Below, in pieces: positions 27,601 through 35,500 of a stretch of DNA of 64,000 bases. This DNA is from Anadara kagoshimensis (lineage: Eukaryota > Mollusca > Bivalvia > Arcoida > Arcidae). The position numbers were made by a program, and so were the translations under genes. A model generated the notes under the pieces. That model saw only the letters and a program-made list of their open reading frames with translations, did no database searches and was not told the origin of the DNA. Each line of letters starts with the position of its first letter. Positions within the stretch are counted from its first letter, which is position 1. Location of the stretch: positions 52,292,920 through 52,356,919 of the forward strand of contig CM037861.1 of NCBI GenBank assembly GCA_021292105.1, in the 5' to 3' direction.

Positions 27601-30600
27601 TTGTTGTTGTTGTTTATTATGCATATATCTACAGCACGCAATAATCTTAAACCAACTACAACTTATTCTGAAGATGATTTGTCCCAAGATGATGACGATG
27701 GATTACCCGATACCCTTAGTGGCGATGAAAACCCAAGATATATGGGATCCCATATACCCTCAAAGTCCTTTAAATATTTGCAGCATTCTATTGGACAAGA
27801 CGAAAATGAAGCAATTCAAAATGGTAATACAACCGCTTTTGGTGTTTTGTGCATATTTTACATATATAAGTATAAAGTGATTTGTGTGAAACTTTGATAC
27901 AATATTTTTTTATTATATTGTACTTGTATACTCTGCTTTGTTTTGGTTTGAACTCCCTGTTTGTATTATAAATGTATTGTTTCGGATGTGTTAAAAATAA
28001 ATGTTCAAGTCATTTTGCTCGAAATTTTTCTAAGCGGTTGATTATTTTTTCTTTGATATTTTTCAAAGCCCATATATCATATCAATGATTAAAAACCTAT
28101 GGCATATCATCATCTCAATCTTCTCCCTATTATTGTTCTTTCTTCTGACAATATGTTGCCCTACGCATTTTCCTTTTTAATAGAATTTTATGAGACTTCA
28201 GTCTTGTGGCGGAGTAGATTGCCTTTTGTTATTTGTATTTTCGTCATGCACAAGGTTTTGGTTTCATAATAGGCTCAAACTCAGAAAATTGTGACTTTTT
28301 GTTTTCTATTGATTTTTCACCACAGAGACCTTAAAACTACCACGTGGGTATTACCTTTAACACATGAAGTTAAAAGTAGGCTACAGTGATCTAAGGTTTT
28401 ATCGTTGACTTGTTTTTTTTTTTTTTTTTTTTTTTTTTGATAACTTCAGCAGTTTAAGTCATTGATTTCTATAAATTTGTGCTATAGCCAACTGACTTTA
28501 CAAAAGAAAGCAGTTTTCTAGGTGAAAGATTGGCGGTCTTCTTTTCATAGTTGACAGATGTCTCTATATTTCTCAGTTATAGCTCATTAAAAGGATATTT
28601 TACCCATACCTATATCTACATGTATAATCAACCGAAAAGAAAAAAAACCCACCGATTTCCGATTTAGGGTCCATTCTTAAATGGAATTCCGTTTGAAGAA
28701 ACAATGAAGTTGTACCCTCTGAATTTATTAATATCTTCGACCAGTCTCAGATAAAATGAATATATCATATATTCACTGAAGGTTTGATAAAATTCATTTT
28801 GGTAATAAAGTTTTATTGTGCCATAATCCATAAGCTAAACGTTGATCAGTTTCTTTCCTTTCAGATTTTTCTCTGTTGGATATTTGGAATAGTGAAATGT
28901 AAAATTTGACAATTTACATACATATTATTTGAAGACGTATATCAAGTTTATACAACTATTAAAAAGAAATTGTATATATTGTCCCTGAAATTTGTAACCT
29001 CGGGGCTTTTTCTGTAAATAATTAACTTTTTTAAAATGTAAGCTTTTGTATATTATCTATAATAACATAAAACGTCTTTCAAAGAGACGCAAGTTTAACG
29101 ATGTTTTTTAAGCCCGTTTGAAATTAATAATTTTGTTATTTTACTAAACGCATTTTCACCACGTTTTGTTTTATGCATGTTTTAATCCTTGTGTTATGTT
29201 ATATTTGTTTCCTCTTGTTAATCATTAATTCCTTATTTTTAAATACAAACCTATTTATCAGTTCAACATCGACATAAACCTAGACATACTGAAGTAGCAG
29301 AAGAGGAACAGGAAGAACCAACAAGTGGTGACGAGAATCCGAGATATATGGGATCACATATACCTTCTAAATCATTCAGATACCTTCAGATGTCTATTGG
29401 TCAGGACGATAAACAACAGAAACCAAAACCGGGTACAGTGCTTCTAGTAGAATGTTACTAGTAGTTGTAGAATAGCATTTCGATATTATAGATATAAGGC
29501 CTTAGTACTCTGGCTTTACAAATGACACATTGCGAGTCATGTATGAAATATATTACATTAGATAATTTTACAGTCTGCGCAAAGGCAAAAGAGCTTATCA
29601 AGTATAAAAATGGCTTCAAGACATTGTACCATCATATATTGGCATAGGATTAAATTTTTAGCTTAATAATCGTCATTGTGTTGTTCAATATCCATCCTGT
29701 TCTTGTGCTTTAATATAATCATTTGCAACATGGCGCATGCTTCTTCGTTATTTTCACATCATTTATGTGAAATATGTTATTTTCGTGTTTGTATTGCCAT
29801 CATGAAGACTATGGAGATGAATGGTGCTTTATTTCTTATGTTTCCAATCGAACATTTCAAACGTTAGAATATAAATAGATGTCGAGAAATTCAGTAAATT
29901 TCACCACTTTAAAATAAATTTTGTTTAAGTTTTTTTTTAAATAAACACATTTTTTGCATAAAAATGGTTAAAATCTTATACTTATTAGTATTTTAATACA
30001 CGATACCGAATGGAATAACACGTCTGATTTCAATTCTAATCCTGGTAACATTGTACACTGAAGTTACATTATTTACTATTAGTCTTTGGTAGTGAAGTTA
30101 AGCCTACCTTTCGTTAGTGGCATTCTTTAAAACGTTCTTTAAAAACTACACATCGACACTTTTTATACTATAACGGAAATTGCATGCAATGATGAGACCT
30201 TTTACGATAAATACTGTATTAAAATCAATTTGAAAATTATTTATATCCGGAATCTAGTTTTATGATGCTCGTAATTAAAAGTAATTTGGTTTTGAAATTA
30301 CATGAACATGATAAACTGTTGATAATTATAGCATTTATATCAAGGGGGTAAATATTAAATATCTTCCCTTTTTCCAATATGAACATTTGTAATTGCTACT
30401 TATTTTGTTCGATTGTTTTCAAATATCAGCTTTTTAGACGAGGTATCTTAAAGATAAGAAATTTTATCTCTGTGTTTGACCCCAAAAACATAAAAACAGG
30501 AAAATACTCGTGGCAGCTTCCTCATCCGTGCTCATTATTTTAACCCTCATAGCAATTCCTTGTGTGGATGTGATGCAATTATAACCGAAAATGCGTTAGA

Positions 30601-32528
30601 CATTATAGCCTTTTAATTAGAATTATGTTACTGTCCTTGAGGTTCAAATGGCTATAGGTTAAAGGAAAATGTTCGCTCTTAATAATTTCAATCATACATT
30701 TTTCCACTCTATTTTCGTTTACTAAAATATGTCAATATGGCCAATTGTTTCATTAGAAGATGATATGAAATTATTTGTCTTGCTACCAAAATTGTTTTTG
30801 CGTATTGGCATTCATACGTTATACTGATTTTACATTTGCCCACAATCCCGGTCATATTCATTTTTATCTTACTTCTTTCATAACAAAAGAAAGTTTGTTT
30901 TCCTTAACTGTTATTACTTTCACATACGGCTTCTCCTGAAAAATTGATTGAGCTTGATTTTGTAAAATTATAAAGATCATTCAATATACAACTATGCTAT
31001 ATATCTTTAGAAAATATATATGAACTTTTCAGTTTTGAAACATTAAAGATACCAAACATATTATATAGTGAAGCAAACTCGAGATGATTTTCGCCTGGCG
31101 TGAAGGGAATTAAACTTCTTTCATAACACCAGGCTTGATTATTTTTTGTAGTTTGCATGGTAGTCTTTATAATGCTATAGTAAAAGAATTGTTATCGATA
31201 CATATCGAGTGTACTACCGTAAATCGGGTTATTTTTGCGTGGTGCAAATTTTGCGGATTTTTAAAAAAATGCGTATGTTATATTTTGTGTGTTTAATTTT
31301 TACGGATTTAAAATTTACTGAAAAATTCCGATTTACCGTATTTGACATATGATAATACAAACTTTATTAAGTACTAGTATTTTCCCATGATAAGTGCCAA
31401 AACCCAATCAGCTATTTCTAGTGCGATTCTTTGATTTTCTAAGGTCTTAGTTCGATAGTTTAATTTCGCCGATAAAATCAAACATAGCTTTTATCTGCCT
31501 TTTGATGTGTATCCTTTGCGAGTGTACTTTGACAGAATATTATTCTTTATTGTTCCCTCGTTCTTGTTTATCAAATTAACTTTTATACAATTTATAGCTT
31601 GCGGGCATATGATTATCTGATGATGAAAAGTATTTTAAATAATTTTAATATTTTAAAGGTTTTCAATCTCAACCAATTTAGTTTTGCCTCCAGGATCGGA
31701 TTATTTTATGCAGAGTGCAACATTGCAAGATGTCGAACCCCCTTAGTTAAACATTTTCCTATGGAGTTTTGTACAATTCTTTATCGTTGAGAATCTTGTT
31801 ACATAACTTATCGACAATTTATTCTCGATTTCAATTAAAAATAAAAAGAATAACGTGTAATTTAACAAATGCATTGTTTGTGTGCCAGAAAAAAATTCAG
31901 TCAAAACATTTGGTGCCAGATGGGGAAATTCTCGTTATGATATATATCTATGTACCTAGTGCATAACAACTCGCCTAGCTTAACTCTTTATAAGTATATA
32001 AATACTTTAGATAGAGTACTTAAAGTAAGAATCTTTAACTTAAAAAACATTAACTTATTCAGGTGTTTCAGTTTTTATACTAGAAAAAGATTTTGAGTTT
32101 TTTGTTGCAATTGAAATATTTTATTGATAATAGAGTTCTATTTATTTTTTCACATTCCTACTCTCCCGGAGCACGCACTCGCACTCACTTCATTGGTGGA
32201 AGTTCACGTGTTTAACCTAACTTGTCATTTTCAAAATTTTACTTTGCTTCCGGATTGTGATTCGGACATGGATTTATATGTTTGTTTTCATTTAATTTTT
32301 CAAATTTACAGTAAATTGAAGTTTTTTAATTATCCATTTCAACCAAAAGTTATGTTGTAACTCAGATATCATTAATGGCAAAATTATTCAACTTTTCATT
32401 TCATGATGTATTATGTTTTAGAACCACAACGATCTGAAGAACCCCAGCAAAAACGTTCATTGAAGATCATCACAACCAGCAGGGCTGTGAATCCTGCAGA
32501 AGAAGATACTCCAAGCACAGATTTCTAA
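7558..32528 (+). CDS. Zasp/PDLIM-like PDZ protein (ALP-Enigma family), 5'-partial, 11 exons
   Basis: Exons 7558-7706, 9579-11211, 16274-16443, 18641-18778, 21696-21785, 23458-23528 (or -23675), 25262-25465, 26793-26906, 27635-27823, 29262-29432 and 32422-32528 all have AG/GT borders. They join in one frame of 3036 nt (1011 residues plus stop), or 3183 nt with the longer sixth exon. Order: PDZ second half (residues 1-50), disordered Ser/Tyr/Gln-rich and poly-Pro part (to ~594), 'YITGGIDLKEFRKK' exon, poly-Gln exon, then a C-terminal part with SEVLKMIQ and repeated SFxxLQ motifs. The family (vertebrate PDLIM1-4, LDB3; insect Zasp) links alpha-actinin and other Z-disc or stress-fibre proteins. 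That role is inferred from family membership. No LIM domain is visible before the stop or downstream. The family assignment is firm, but which paralogue it is remains open. Confidence 0.88.
7707..9578 (+). other. Intron with a tandem array at its start
   Basis: Phase-2 intron. It contains the 7800-8330 tandem repeats. At 8592 there is a 'gggtcattcaaaaaagttct' word that resembles a transposon end, but no partner end was found. Otherwise nothing is recognised. Confidence 0.7.
7800..8330. repeat. Tandem repeat, alternating ~130/175-bp units
   Basis: The word 'gccaatagaagcca' (with variants) recurs at about 7831, 7963, 8138 and 8268. It is followed each time by 'cttggtacataattcta' or a variant and preceded by 'cttgtttcag..gtat' words. 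The 307-bp spacing between the first and third shows duplication of a two-unit block. Non-coding. Confidence 0.75.
9579..11211 (+). CDS. Large exon: disordered Ser/Tyr/Gln region and poly-Pro tract
   Basis: Acceptor 'ctattttag', donor 'TACAGA|GTAAGTATA'. 1633 nt, open throughout. Nine or more sites of the form [Y/F]xRQxS or RQxS (RQTSNAP, RQNSIGS, RQNSRGT, RQTSSGY, RQPSYGS, RQTSQSS, RQTSRET, RQTSSGA, RQSSATK) match basophilic-kinase consensus and lie about 15-40 residues apart. An acidic-aromatic stretch (GINSLEDILSPFDKFDSNYY) follows, then a proline tract (SPPPPPPPAPMAA, then a run of 12 P) of the type that binds EVH1, SH3 or profilin. A small frame upstream of 9579 is intronic and not part of the protein. 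The function of the disordered part is inferred, not shown. Confidence 0.9.
12654..12684. repeat. (GA)n microsatellite
   Basis: About 15 GA units, uninterrupted. Confidence 0.95.
15403..15632. mobile_element. MITE family D, copy 1
   Basis: Left arm TTTGACCTGGTCGCTTGACC then TTTAATTTGAATATTAAA. The right arm at 15589-15630 is its near-perfect reverse complement (TTTAATATTCAAATTAAAGG, TCAAACGGACAGGTCAAA). The outer flanks also share an 'aaaacaagaccc' direct word. It has no coding capacity. A related copy is near 41089. Confidence 0.7.
16274..16443 (+). CDS. Exon encoding the 'ITGGIDLKEFRKK' segment
   Basis: Acceptor 'ttactttccag', donor 'AAAAA|GTAAGA'. It begins in phase 0 (directly after the large exon) and ends with two bases left over. 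It encodes a polar stretch (SENDYRTPGDGSPRPPGGQE), then RVPDKILNQMSKQSGNSPKP and FAYITGGIDLKEFRKK. The last block looks like a conserved short module of Zasp-like proteins, but I do not recognise a named domain. The open frame starting at 16281 is a shadow in another frame. Confidence 0.85.
16590..16735 (+). repeat. SINE-like repeat family S, plus-strand copy
   Basis: Word order 'aaatcacaacccgatgcaa', 'gaaacttcaaccagggaaat', 'gagaccgggcgtcctgg' and 'cacctcctgtttagctagct' is shared with copies at 19895, 20280, 21240 and 56300. Reverse copies are at 32160, 35800, 52560 and 54900. It has no terminal inverted repeats and no coding capacity. I call it SINE-like only because it is short and dispersed. 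Confidence 0.6.
16737..18462. mobile_element. Common molluscan repeat with terminal hairpin and 145-bp core array
   Basis: The left end is a strong hairpin (AGCTCACCTGAGCC, loop GAAA, GGCTCAGATGAGCT), followed by a (CGTCCGT)n-like stretch and 'ctcctccaaaactactgagcc'. The right end reads GGTGAGCGTTAAGGCCCATG then GGCCTCTTG, with a GGCCCATGGGCC palindrome. I know these end sequences from many bivalve genomes as a dispersed repeat. The class is uncertain. Confidence 0.75.
17345..18440 (+). repeat. 145-bp tandem array, about 7.5 units
   Basis: The word 'ggcatgtatattag' (last copies slightly changed) recurs at 17487, 17632, 17777, 17922, 18067, 18211 and 18356, giving a 144-145 bp period. Each unit also carries 'cattttgatatatgaat', 'aaggtcatgggttcaaagg' and 'caaggtcacagatg'. 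Non-coding. Confidence 0.92.
18641..18778 (+). CDS. Exon with poly-Gln run
   Basis: Acceptor 'ttttatatcag', donor 'CAGG|GTATGA'. It starts with one base that completes the previous codon and ends with two bases left. It encodes RPAPPVMPKAYKGPNVDD, ten Q in a row (mixed CAG/CAA), then AVRGHHPPPDKYIAYSA. The mixed codons suggest the Gln run is fairly stable. Confidence 0.85.
18800..19260 (+). repeat. Degenerate copy of the 16.8-kb type molluscan repeat
   Basis: 'ttctctaaaactattggag', 'caatgaaacttggtcagag', 'ccaaaatggattatgcg' and 'gtcaaggttatgacc' parallel the first 500 bases of the repeat at 16737. The tandem core is absent. Confidence 0.5.
19402..19568. mobile_element. MITE family A, copy 3
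   Basis: Ends TACAGTCCAACCTACCTTAA and TTTGACTGTA. It includes 'gtagaattgtatcgcaatt' and 'gttctttattcac', the family-A core in reverse orientation relative to copies 1 and 4. Confidence 0.75.
19895..20080 (+). repeat. SINE-like repeat family S, plus-strand copy
   Basis: 'aaactttgaaactggaaacg', 'tttccaccaggaaagcgagg', 'cacgttagaaatcaaattt' and 'tcaatgggacgtt' follow the family order through to its 3' part (TGGGACGTC box). Confidence 0.6.
20280..20460 (+). repeat. SINE-like repeat family S, plus-strand copy
   Basis: 'gtccgccagaaattgaggcc', 'aaatatcctcctgtgtagct', 'catccgccacatgagaaatc' and 'actattggacgtc' match the family. Confidence 0.6.
21240..21405 (+). repeat. SINE-like repeat family S, plus-strand copy
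   Basis: 'ccatgcccgaatcacaacc', 'agaagcaaagtgaaagtttt', 'ttccaccagtgaagtgaggc', 'gcatccctgttaagctagct' and 'acatccgcca'. This is among the better preserved copies. Confidence 0.65.
21696..21785 (+). CDS. Short exon, basic/Asn-rich segment
   Basis: Acceptor 'cttttatttcag', donor 'ATTCG|GTGAGC'. One base completes the previous codon and two are left over. It encodes ARTSPQPYRSPNNNVNRNYS then NYTVPLKTI(R). No named motif. Phase continuity on both sides supports it. Confidence 0.83.
21786..23457 (+). other. Intron, nothing recognised
   Basis: AT-rich, without recognisable repeats or exons. Confidence 0.6.
23458..23528 (+). CDS. Exon with the SEVLKMIQ motif (short form)
   Basis: Acceptor 'cgtatttcag', donor 'AATCAAG|GTAAGAG'. 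It encodes TPEPAKDLQNSEVLKMIQAS then ENQ(G). SEVxxMLQ/SEVLKMIQ upstream of an SFxxLQ motif is a hallmark of the C-terminal region of PDLIM1-4 and Zasp proteins. It ends with one base left, matching the GT that opens the next exon. Confidence 0.88.
23529..23675 (+). CDS. Alternative 3' extension of this exon (SFKVLQ module)
   Basis: Reading on through the first donor, the frame stays open for 147 nt (49 codons) to a second donor, 'GAACAGT|GTATGA', in the same phase. The extension encodes an acidic segment with GMSFKVLQWMTETDQDND, a member of the SFxxLQ motif set in the later exons. Both ends can be spliced to 25262 without changing the frame. The choice of donor would therefore add or remove one motif copy. 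Confidence 0.72.
23676..25261 (+). other. Intron with a family-E MITE
   Basis: Phase-1 intron. A MITE lies at 24673-24887. The remainder is unremarkable. Confidence 0.65.
24673..24887. mobile_element. MITE family E, copy 1
   Basis: Perfect terminal inverted repeat ATACTGTAA / TTACAGTAT. The inner part has many TTTTCGCG/CGCGAAAA words in opposite orientation on the two sides ('attttcgcgatataaa', 'gaccgcgaaataagcg'). It has no coding capacity. Confidence 0.65.
25262..25465 (+). CDS. Exon: SFxxLQ-type module 1 (diverged)
   Basis: Acceptor 'cattttaacag', donor 'GATCAAG|GTAATA'. 204 nt, symmetric phase 1-1. It encodes a basic stretch (GKQQPRKTSKQRNPL), then MRHNSEDDEMRFSGLNKRTD and IPSKTFMMLNKMSVNDD. 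'IPSKTFMML' corresponds to IPSKSFKYL of the later exons, with the final LQ changed to LN. Confidence 0.87.
25466..26792 (+). other. Intron interrupted by a mariner fragment
   Basis: Phase-1 intron. It contains the 662-bp mariner at 25833-26494. Nothing else is recognised. Confidence 0.75.
25833..26494 (+). mobile_element. Internally deleted mariner element with both ends
   Basis: Left end CGAAGGTGAGTCAACAAGTA and right end (read backwards) CTAGGGTGAGTCAATAAGTA agree at about 21 of 25 bases. TA flanks both sides (25831-25832, 26495-26496), the mariner target duplication. Near 26120-26220 the plus strand reads VWESKCDRPSIEDETRSECP, the mariner helix-turn-helix/linker region. From 26241 it reads LIPHPAKSPNQAPSDFFLKL then HFGSDEEVLKT, the end of the catalytic domain (the SPDLAPSDYHLF-like box). 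The central part with the first catalytic aspartates is deleted and there are stops, so it is not active. Confidence 0.88.
26793..26906 (+). CDS. Exon: SFxxLQ module 2
   Basis: Acceptor 'gtatcttttag', donor 'GAAAATG|GTAAGT'. 114 nt, symmetric phase 1-1. It encodes DDEEQVGHYDQKSIRYMGKN then IPSPSFRLLQSLAKEDEN. It shows the full module: acidic lead, RYMGxxIPS, SFRLLQ, then an acidic tail. Confidence 0.9.
26907..27634 (+). other. Intron, nothing recognised
   Basis: AT-rich 0.7-kb phase-1 intron without recognisable features. Confidence 0.65.
27635..27823 (+). CDS. Exon: SFxxLQ module 3
   Basis: Acceptor 'atatatctacag', donor 'CAAAATG|GTAATAC'. 189 nt, symmetric phase 1-1. After an acidic lead (YSEDDLSQDDDDGLPDTL) it encodes SGDENPRYMGSHIPSKSFKY then LQHSIGQDENEAIQN. 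The SGDENPRYMGSHIPSKSF block is nearly identical to the next exon, so the two arose by recent exon duplication. An open frame that starts at 27565 includes intron upstream of the acceptor. Confidence 0.9.
27824..29261 (+). other. Intron with poly-T tract
   Basis: Phase-1 intron. It has a T run of about 30 bases at 28409-28438. No exon-like SFxxLQ copy was seen in it. Confidence 0.65.
29262..29432 (+). CDS. Exon: SFxxLQ module 4
   Basis: Acceptor 'ctatttatcag', donor 'AAACCGG|GTACAG'. 171 nt, symmetric phase 1-1. It encodes VQHRHKPRHTEVAEEEQEEP, TSGDENPRYMGSHIPSKSFR and YLQMSIGQDDKQQKPKP. It is nearly the same as module 3 in its core, while its lead segment differs completely. Confidence 0.9.
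31215..31340. mobile_element. Small MITE related to family E
   Basis: Perfect 13-bp terminal inverted repeats TACCGTAAATCGG / CCGATTTACCGTA around an AT-rich centre with 'tttttgcgtgg' and 'ttttgcgg'. Confidence 0.65.
32160..32290 (-). repeat. SINE-like repeat family S, minus-strand copy
   Basis: 'ggtggaagttcacgtgttta', 'acctaacttgtcattttcaa', 'tttgcttccggattgtgatt' and 'cggacatggatt' are the reverse complement of the family 5' part. Confidence 0.6.
32422..32528 (+). CDS. Terminal coding exon
   Basis: Acceptor 'attatgttttag'. It starts with two bases (AA) that complete a Glu codon and ends at TAA 32526-32528. It encodes EPQRSEEPQQKRSLKIITTS then RAVNPAEEDTPSTDF. No LIM zinc-binding Cys/His pattern is present, so this transcript ends as a PDZ-plus-linker protein without LIM. 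Insect Zasp66/67 and short Zasp52 forms are known to be similar. Confidence 0.87.
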
Positions 32529-32573
32529 TTCTAGTGCATTTAACATTTGATATATCTCAAAATTGTAATATCG

Positions 32574-32579
32574 AATAAA
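32574..32579 (+). terminator. Candidate poly(A) signal AATAAA
   Basis: AATAAA 46 bases after the stop codon. Further AATAAA words occur near 33176 and 33518, so a longer 3' UTR is possible. Confidence 0.5.
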
Positions 32580-35500
32580 GGGATTTATTTTGTAAAATAT
32601 CTATAATTGGAAATCCCAAAATGCTAATATATAATATCGCAGATATTTATATGTGTTCATATTACCATACAAACGTAAGATGAGTGCCTTTTGGGTTCTA
32701 TAACCAAATGACAAATGAATGAAGTATGGTGATATGGCATGTTATATAGTTAATTTGACGTGGAGACAGGTCTGTACTCATTTTTATACAATATATTAAT
32801 CTAGACATATTGCCTATTGAGCCAATAATTTAAGAACATTTTATAATAGTAATGCTTGTGGTTTTTAAATTGTCTTATGGTGTATAAGAAAAAACAATTA
32901 TATTACATTAATGTATCATAGGATTTCATGTTATCGAATGAAATCCGAACAGCAACTATGCAATTATATTTATTTGTTGATATGAACAATATATTTTCGA
33001 TCTGTATATCAAATTTTTGCAATATGTCTTTAGGAAATATACATAGGAGGATGACATTTCATAGAAAAATATTCACAAAAATATAGGTTGCTTTATGCAT
33101 GCAAACGGATTGTTTACATTAATTTCGTTGAATTTCCTATCAAACACATTATTGTTATACATATTTCTAGTCGAAAATAAAGACGTTACATAGAAGAATG
33201 TTTATAGAAAATGCATTTGCAGATTAATGTCATGGGTGTCATGTAACATTTAATTAATGTCCATCAATAGTTTTCATAGATGTTAAATGATTATTTACAA
33301 ATATATGCAAAATGAATACATTGTTTGTTTGTGTACAGTTTACACTAGAGAGAATGGTTACTGTTATAAAGTAACGTGGACAGTTTTCTCTTGTTTATAA
33401 CGGTGCATTTTATATTATGTACTTACTATAAACATTCAGTTTCGTAGAAATTTACATTTGCATAATAACCTACATTATTGTATATTTTGTATTGGATTTT
33501 AATTGTGTATGCATAATAAATGAATAGAAAAAAAAACAACATAAAATCTGCAAAAATTAATGTTCAAAAATACTTTTAGTTGAACTTTTTACGACTTTTC
33601 CATTCAGACCGGTAGGAATAAATTAAGAAAAGAGAATGCCGAATGCGAAACGCAAGTACAATATTGAATAACATTATTCATATTATTTTGCAATCGTTCT
33701 TGTTAATGGGATAGGAAAATGAACAACTTTGCGAAATGTAATCTTCAACTCCATCTATCAAAGAAAATACCTTCAGAGGGAAAAATGGCATTACGAAAAT
33801 CCTCTGAATAATTATTCTATTTTCGAAGGCATTTACTATATTTTAGTTTTGAAACAAGTTTTCCATGGTTATATTAATTGAGGTTCAATGGAAAGTTAAA
33901 ATAGAAAAAAATTCTGTTGAGTAATTAAAGTTTTGAGCAAGACCAGTTCGTGATTAAAAGATAACATAAAATATTGTAGCAAGGCATATTCACTTATTTT
34001 CTTGTAAAGTGTGTTAAAGCTTTGTACAGATATTATTATTGTTATATATTTATTAGATGAAATTTACATTTAACTTTGTATAGAGTAATATTATATATAT
34101 GTATATGTATTTAGGGTGCATGTCCGAATTCCGCATGTTGTAGTTTATATTCCTTAAACATCCTGATCATTATACCGTGTGTGTTGAATTAAACTGCATA
34201 GCATTACATTATTGCTATCAATAAATTATTTATATTGCTACTTCTATATGCAATAGTTGTCACTCGCAGTACCTCAGTCGATTATATATAGTGCAATATT
34301 CAATACTCTAATTAATAGTGTGTAAGTATCCATAGAAACGGCAAACTGTCTGACCTTGATATAATTTCTGAACATAATTTAACTTTTTATCTCGCTTCTT
34401 GTTTGTTTGTTTGTTTGTTTTTGTGACATGTTCTTGATAGTTCTACCAGTACAATGTTATGATCACGACATGTTTCTAGATAGTCCTAGCATTGTTGTGT
34501 TATTTTTGTGACATGACCTTGATACTCTTAGCTTTAAACATATACATTGTCATTCAGGTGTAGGTTTATATTACATTTTCAAACAGTTTGCTACCAACTT
34601 TGGACATTAAAGACATTTATAATGCCTGGTAAAACTGAATCGTATTATGGTACATTAAAATATACGTGTGATATAAGCATGCATTGGTAAAATATTTGGT
34701 ATAGACCGAACCACCTCCTGAATGTGTATTACGAGCTGAACTGAGAATTACAAAACTACTTGTCATTGGCTGTTTTGACAAAGGTGTTTTACAAAATATT
34801 TTTCAAAGTTGAACAGTTTCTTCCCATACTTAGAGTTTGTTGACCTTTCAGACACATACAAAGTCTCATACCACATGATTTACATTAGAAATTACATAAA
34901 TAATGCATGCATGTACTCTTTACTATTTAAAGACGAGTTCAGATAATCATGCAGAGATGATTGTATTAAAGACATGTAGATTGATGCTGATGCCAGACAC
35001 AATTGGTGCTGCATAGAGTTCAATTGTAATAATGATACATATGGATTTTAACACTCTGTTGCAATGAAATACAACTAAAATTCAGAATGTTTAAATGATG
35101 TTTTCTATTAACGATATTAAATTTAATCTGAAACAATATATTACATTACCCACATTCTTAGAATGTTCGATAAATTTTATCCAGGACTTCTATTTCCATT
35201 TCAAATAACCAGCTTAAAAAGGTTAAAAGTAGATTTTAAAATCACAAGATATATACAAGATTCTTGACATTAATTTGTTTTGACATCAGTACTTGCATCA
35301 GCATACGTAAAAGGGGCAAATAACTCTGTATAACAACTGGAAATGGGATTGTGATTTACGAAATAATTTGGTGACTGGAGTTGGCATTGATTGATTGTAA
35401 ATAGTAAGCATATGTATAAAAGCCATACAATGTATTTATTATTTATTTACCTATGTAGATTGATTACAGTTGTCTGTCTTGTGGACTGTTCTGCCAACAT

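Larger units (their letters stand above)
29433..32421 (+). other. 3-kb intron with a small MITE and a reverse SINE-like copy
   Basis: Phase-1 intron. A short MITE lies at 31215-31340 and a minus-strand family-S repeat near 32160-32290. No exon was recognised. Confidence 0.65.
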
